From Chitinophagales bacterium 33-2 (GTDB lineage Bacteria > Bacteroidota > Bacteroidia > Chitinophagales > Chitinophagaceae), in contig MWYV01000036.1 in NCBI GenBank assembly GCA_002050435.1, positions 1 to 64,000 on the forward strand: DNA of 64,000 nt, read 5' to 3'. Below the pieces are notes generated by a model. The model was given only the letters and a program-made list of their open reading frames with translations, did no database searches and had not been told where the DNA came from. Positions within the stretch are counted from its first letter, which is position 1. Every line of letters starts with the position of its first letter. Of this stretch, positions 62,125-64,000 are shown piece after piece. The position numbers were made by a program, and so were the translations under genes.

Positions 62125-63873
62125 TTATTGGATATAGAATTGAAACGGAAGACGGGCCTGAATGGAGCGGGTCATTTCCCTGATGCCGGACAATTGTTTG
62201 TAGACCTGGTAATTTTCTTCGCCCAGTTCCTTTCTAAGCATGGCGGAGGGTTCTGTTTTGTTCCTGCCCAAAAGATTATTGATCCAGGATTCTGATTCAG
62301 GGTATTCCTTCAAACCGTAAGAGGTGATTTTGGCCATTCTTCCTGCACATTCGATGGCATCCTGCAGATTACCCATCCTGTCTACCAGTCCGATCTGAAG
62401 TGCATCTGTTCCACTCCATACCCTGCCTTGCGCAAAACTGTCAACCAGATTCATATCCATTTTTCTACCCTGGGCTACTCTTTGTTTGAATTGAAGATAG
62501 ATCCGCTCTATTTCCGTTTGAATAATTCTTTTTTCAATTTCCGTCATGGGGCGGTGAATGCCACCTGCATCTGCATAGGGAGCCGTTGTCACCTGGTCAA
62601 AAGTAATTCCCAGCTTATTCTTAAAAAATCCCTGCATGTTTGGAATCACACCAAATACACCGATAGATCCTGTGATGGTATTTGGATTTGAAAAAATGCT
62701 ATCAGCACCTGCGGCGATATAATATCCTCCTGAAGCGGCTACATTTCCAAAACTCACCACCACCGGCTTTCCATCCTGCTTCGCAACCTGTAGTTCACGC
62801 CAGATCTGTTCTGAAGCAAGTGCGCTTCCGCCACCGGAATTTACGCGCAATACAATCGCTTTAACAGATTTATCCAGCCTGGCTTTCCTGATGATCTTTT
62901 GAAAATTCTCCCCACCTATATTATCGCTTCCACCCATGCCATCAACAATATCGCCTTCAGCATAGATCACGGCGATCCTGTCACTTCCACCCTTGCGCAG
63001 GTTCACGGTTTCTTTGTATTTACTAAAAGAAAGCATATTCATTTTGTCAAACTTATCTAATGACAGCAGGCGCTTCAGTTCATCTTTTACCTGGTCGTCG
63101 TATTTAACTGAATCAATTAAACGGTTCGCCACAGCATCCTGAGGGGTTTGAACTACCTGCTGCACTGCCAGCCGGATAAGTGTTGCTGTATCAAGTCCGC
63201 GGGCGGCGGCAGTTTGAACAAGAAAATGTTGATACATATCACCCAGCCATTCCTCTGTTTGCAATCGGTTTTCAGGTGTCATCTTTTCGGCACGGAAAAT
63301 TTCAGTTGCACTTTTAAACTTACCTGCATAAAAGATCTGGGGTTCAATCTGAAGTTTTTCCAGAGAACCTTTTATAAAGGGCATGACAATACTGAAACCT
63401 TCCCATGATAATCCACCGACAGGGTTGAGGTAGATCTTATCTGCAGCACTTGCAACAAAATAGCCCTGCTGCGACATCACATCAGCATACGAAATGACAA
63501 ATTTTTTGGAGTTTCTGAAATCCAGCAGCGCATTTCTGATCTCATTGCTTGCCGCAAAGCCATTTCCATTCGAGTTGGCGCGTATATAGATCCCCGAAAT
63601 ATTATTATCTGTTTTTGCATGATGGATCAGGCGTAACAATTCATATAAACTGGGCGATTCTCCCTCGCCTGAGATCTGGCTGAATGGATCTTTTGCAACA
63701 ACTTCCGAATACATTGAACCCAGGTCGAGCTCCAGGATGGTTTTATCGGCAACCTTCTGCTTGTCTTTTGAAGTGATACTACCCACTACGGCTATCATGA
63801 TAAAAAAGATCACCAGACAGAATACAAAAAATGCCAATAGTGATGCAAAGAAAATTTTAAAGAAACTTCTCAT
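62125..63873 (-). CDS. sppA: Signal peptide peptidase SppA, long form
   Basis: A 582-residue two-repeat SppA (67K type). It has one N-terminal helix (FFASLLAFFVFCLVIFFIMIAVV), a first ClpP-like domain with the general-base Lys in YAGKFKSATE (near residue 186), and a second domain with the nucleophile Ser in NVAASGGYYIAAG (near 382). The enzyme degrades signal peptides left in the inner membrane. Both catalytic residues are present, so it should be active. It is divergent from folK, with a 55-base gap holding both promoters. Confidence 0.95.
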   Translation of the reverse strand: MRSFFKIFFASLLAFFVFCLVIFFIMIAVVGSITSKDKQKVADKTILELDLGSMYSEVVAKDPFSQISGEGESPSLYELLRLIHHAKTDNNISGIYIRANSNGNGFAASNEIRNALLDFRNSKKFVISYADVMSQQGYFVASAADKIYLNPVGGLSWEGFSIVMPFIKGSLEKLQIEPQIFYAGKFKSATEIFRAEKMTPENRLQTEEWLGDMYQHFLVQTAAARGLDTATLIRLAVQQVVQTPQDAVANRLIDSVKYDDQVKDELKRLLSLDKFDKMNMLSFSKYKETVNLRKGGSDRIAVIYAEGDIVDGMGGSDNIGGENFQKIIRKARLDKSVKAIVLRVNSGGGSALASEQIWRELQVAKQDGKPVVVSFGNVAASGGYYIAAGADSIFSNPNTITGSIGVFGVIPNMQGFFKNKLGITFDQVTTAPYADAGGIHRPMTEIEKRIIQTEIERIYLQFKQRVAQGRKMDMNLVDSFAQGRVWSGTDALQIGLVDRMGNLQDAIECAGRMAKITSYGLKEYPESESWINNLLGRNKTEPSAMLRKELGEENYQVYKQLSGIREMTRSIQARLPFQFYIQ

Positions 63874-63928
63874 AAGAATAAATTCTGGCTTAAAAATAAA
63901 AGATATTTGCCGCCGTCATAGAACTATT

Positions 63929-64000
63929 ATGGAGAAGGCTTATTTGCTGGCAGGCGGAAACATGGGCAACAGGGAAGCATGGCTGGCAAAAGCCAGGCTT
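63929..64000 (+). CDS. folK: 2-amino-4-hydroxy-6-hydroxymethyldihydropteridine pyrophosphokinase, 5' end only
   Basis: The ATG at 63929 opens MEKAYLLAGGNMGNREAWL, matching the FolK N-terminus (the AYLLLGGNMGDRE-type motif). Only 24 codons are inside the window. FolK pyrophosphorylates hydroxymethyldihydropterin in folate biosynthesis. A near-match -7 box, GATATTTG, lies about 20 bases upstream. Confidence 0.85.
   Translation, partial: MEKAYLLAGGNMGNREAWLAKARL

Overview
The window reads as chromosomal DNA of a Bacteroidota bacterium, most likely a member of the Chitinophagaceae. This is inference from gene content and style. Supporting signs are a type IX secretion (Por) C-terminal sorting domain, MBG and LVIVD repeat proteins, DUF3857 transglutaminase-like proteins, ECF sigma factors beside membrane beta-barrel proteins, lipoproteins with the cysteine within the first 20-25 residues, and -7 promoter boxes of the TAnnTTTG type. 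I see no tRNA, rRNA, IS element, phage, CRISPR array or replication origin.

Layout. 1-5875 (minus strand) is a surface-polysaccharide sugar-nucleotide block: partial rfbD, rfbC, a TviB/WbpA-type UDP-sugar dehydrogenase, UDP-glucuronate decarboxylase, UDP-glucose dehydrogenase and a DegT aminotransferase. 5975-12911 holds Kdo transferase, thymidine kinase, cytochrome c maturation genes (ccmB, ccmC, ccmD-like) and glutamate dehydrogenase. 13320-17041 carries two convergent large membrane glycosyltransferase-like proteins. 17077-23736 (minus) is a tight five-gene block: TPR adenylate cyclase, HD-domain protein, NTT/MFS-like transporter with HEAT repeats, a stand-alone cyclic-nucleotide-binding protein and a voltage-gated-type K+ channel. 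I read it as a candidate cAMP signalling module and as the most interesting system here. 23758-31485 encodes a giant secreted subtilisin-like protein with eleven copies of a nonapeptide.

32017-37669 has PhoH, a fluoride exporter overlapping inorganic pyrophosphatase, a TauE-type permease, an NlpC/P60 peptidase, an ECF sigma factor with a small membrane partner, and a lipoprotein. 37771-45500 is an accessory, stress-like region. It contains many very small hydrophilic proteins, a KGG-repeat protein, acylphosphatase, a YdeI-type protein, a degenerate receiver protein, a GH1-like enzyme, thioredoxin and a repeat lipoprotein. Several of these genes share an upstream motif, perfect over 17 nt at two sites (TGGCATAAGATTTACAT). 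45643-64000 contains a hypothetical gene, a PAS histidine kinase, ClpB, a serine-hydrolase-fold protein lacking its catalytic motifs, paired DUF3857 proteins, QueG, secreted or surface proteins, an ECF sigma factor overlapping a protein with both an inner-membrane helix and a beta-barrel, an ABC permease, SppA and the start of folK.

The chromosomal background is housekeeping. The novelty candidates are the cyclase-to-channel operon with its altered selectivity filter, the shared promoter motif of the small-protein region, and several enzymes that keep a fold but have lost catalytic residues. Coordinates follow the ORF track except where I moved a start codon; those changes are explained in the entries. 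Transmembrane counts and residue positions are estimates by eye.
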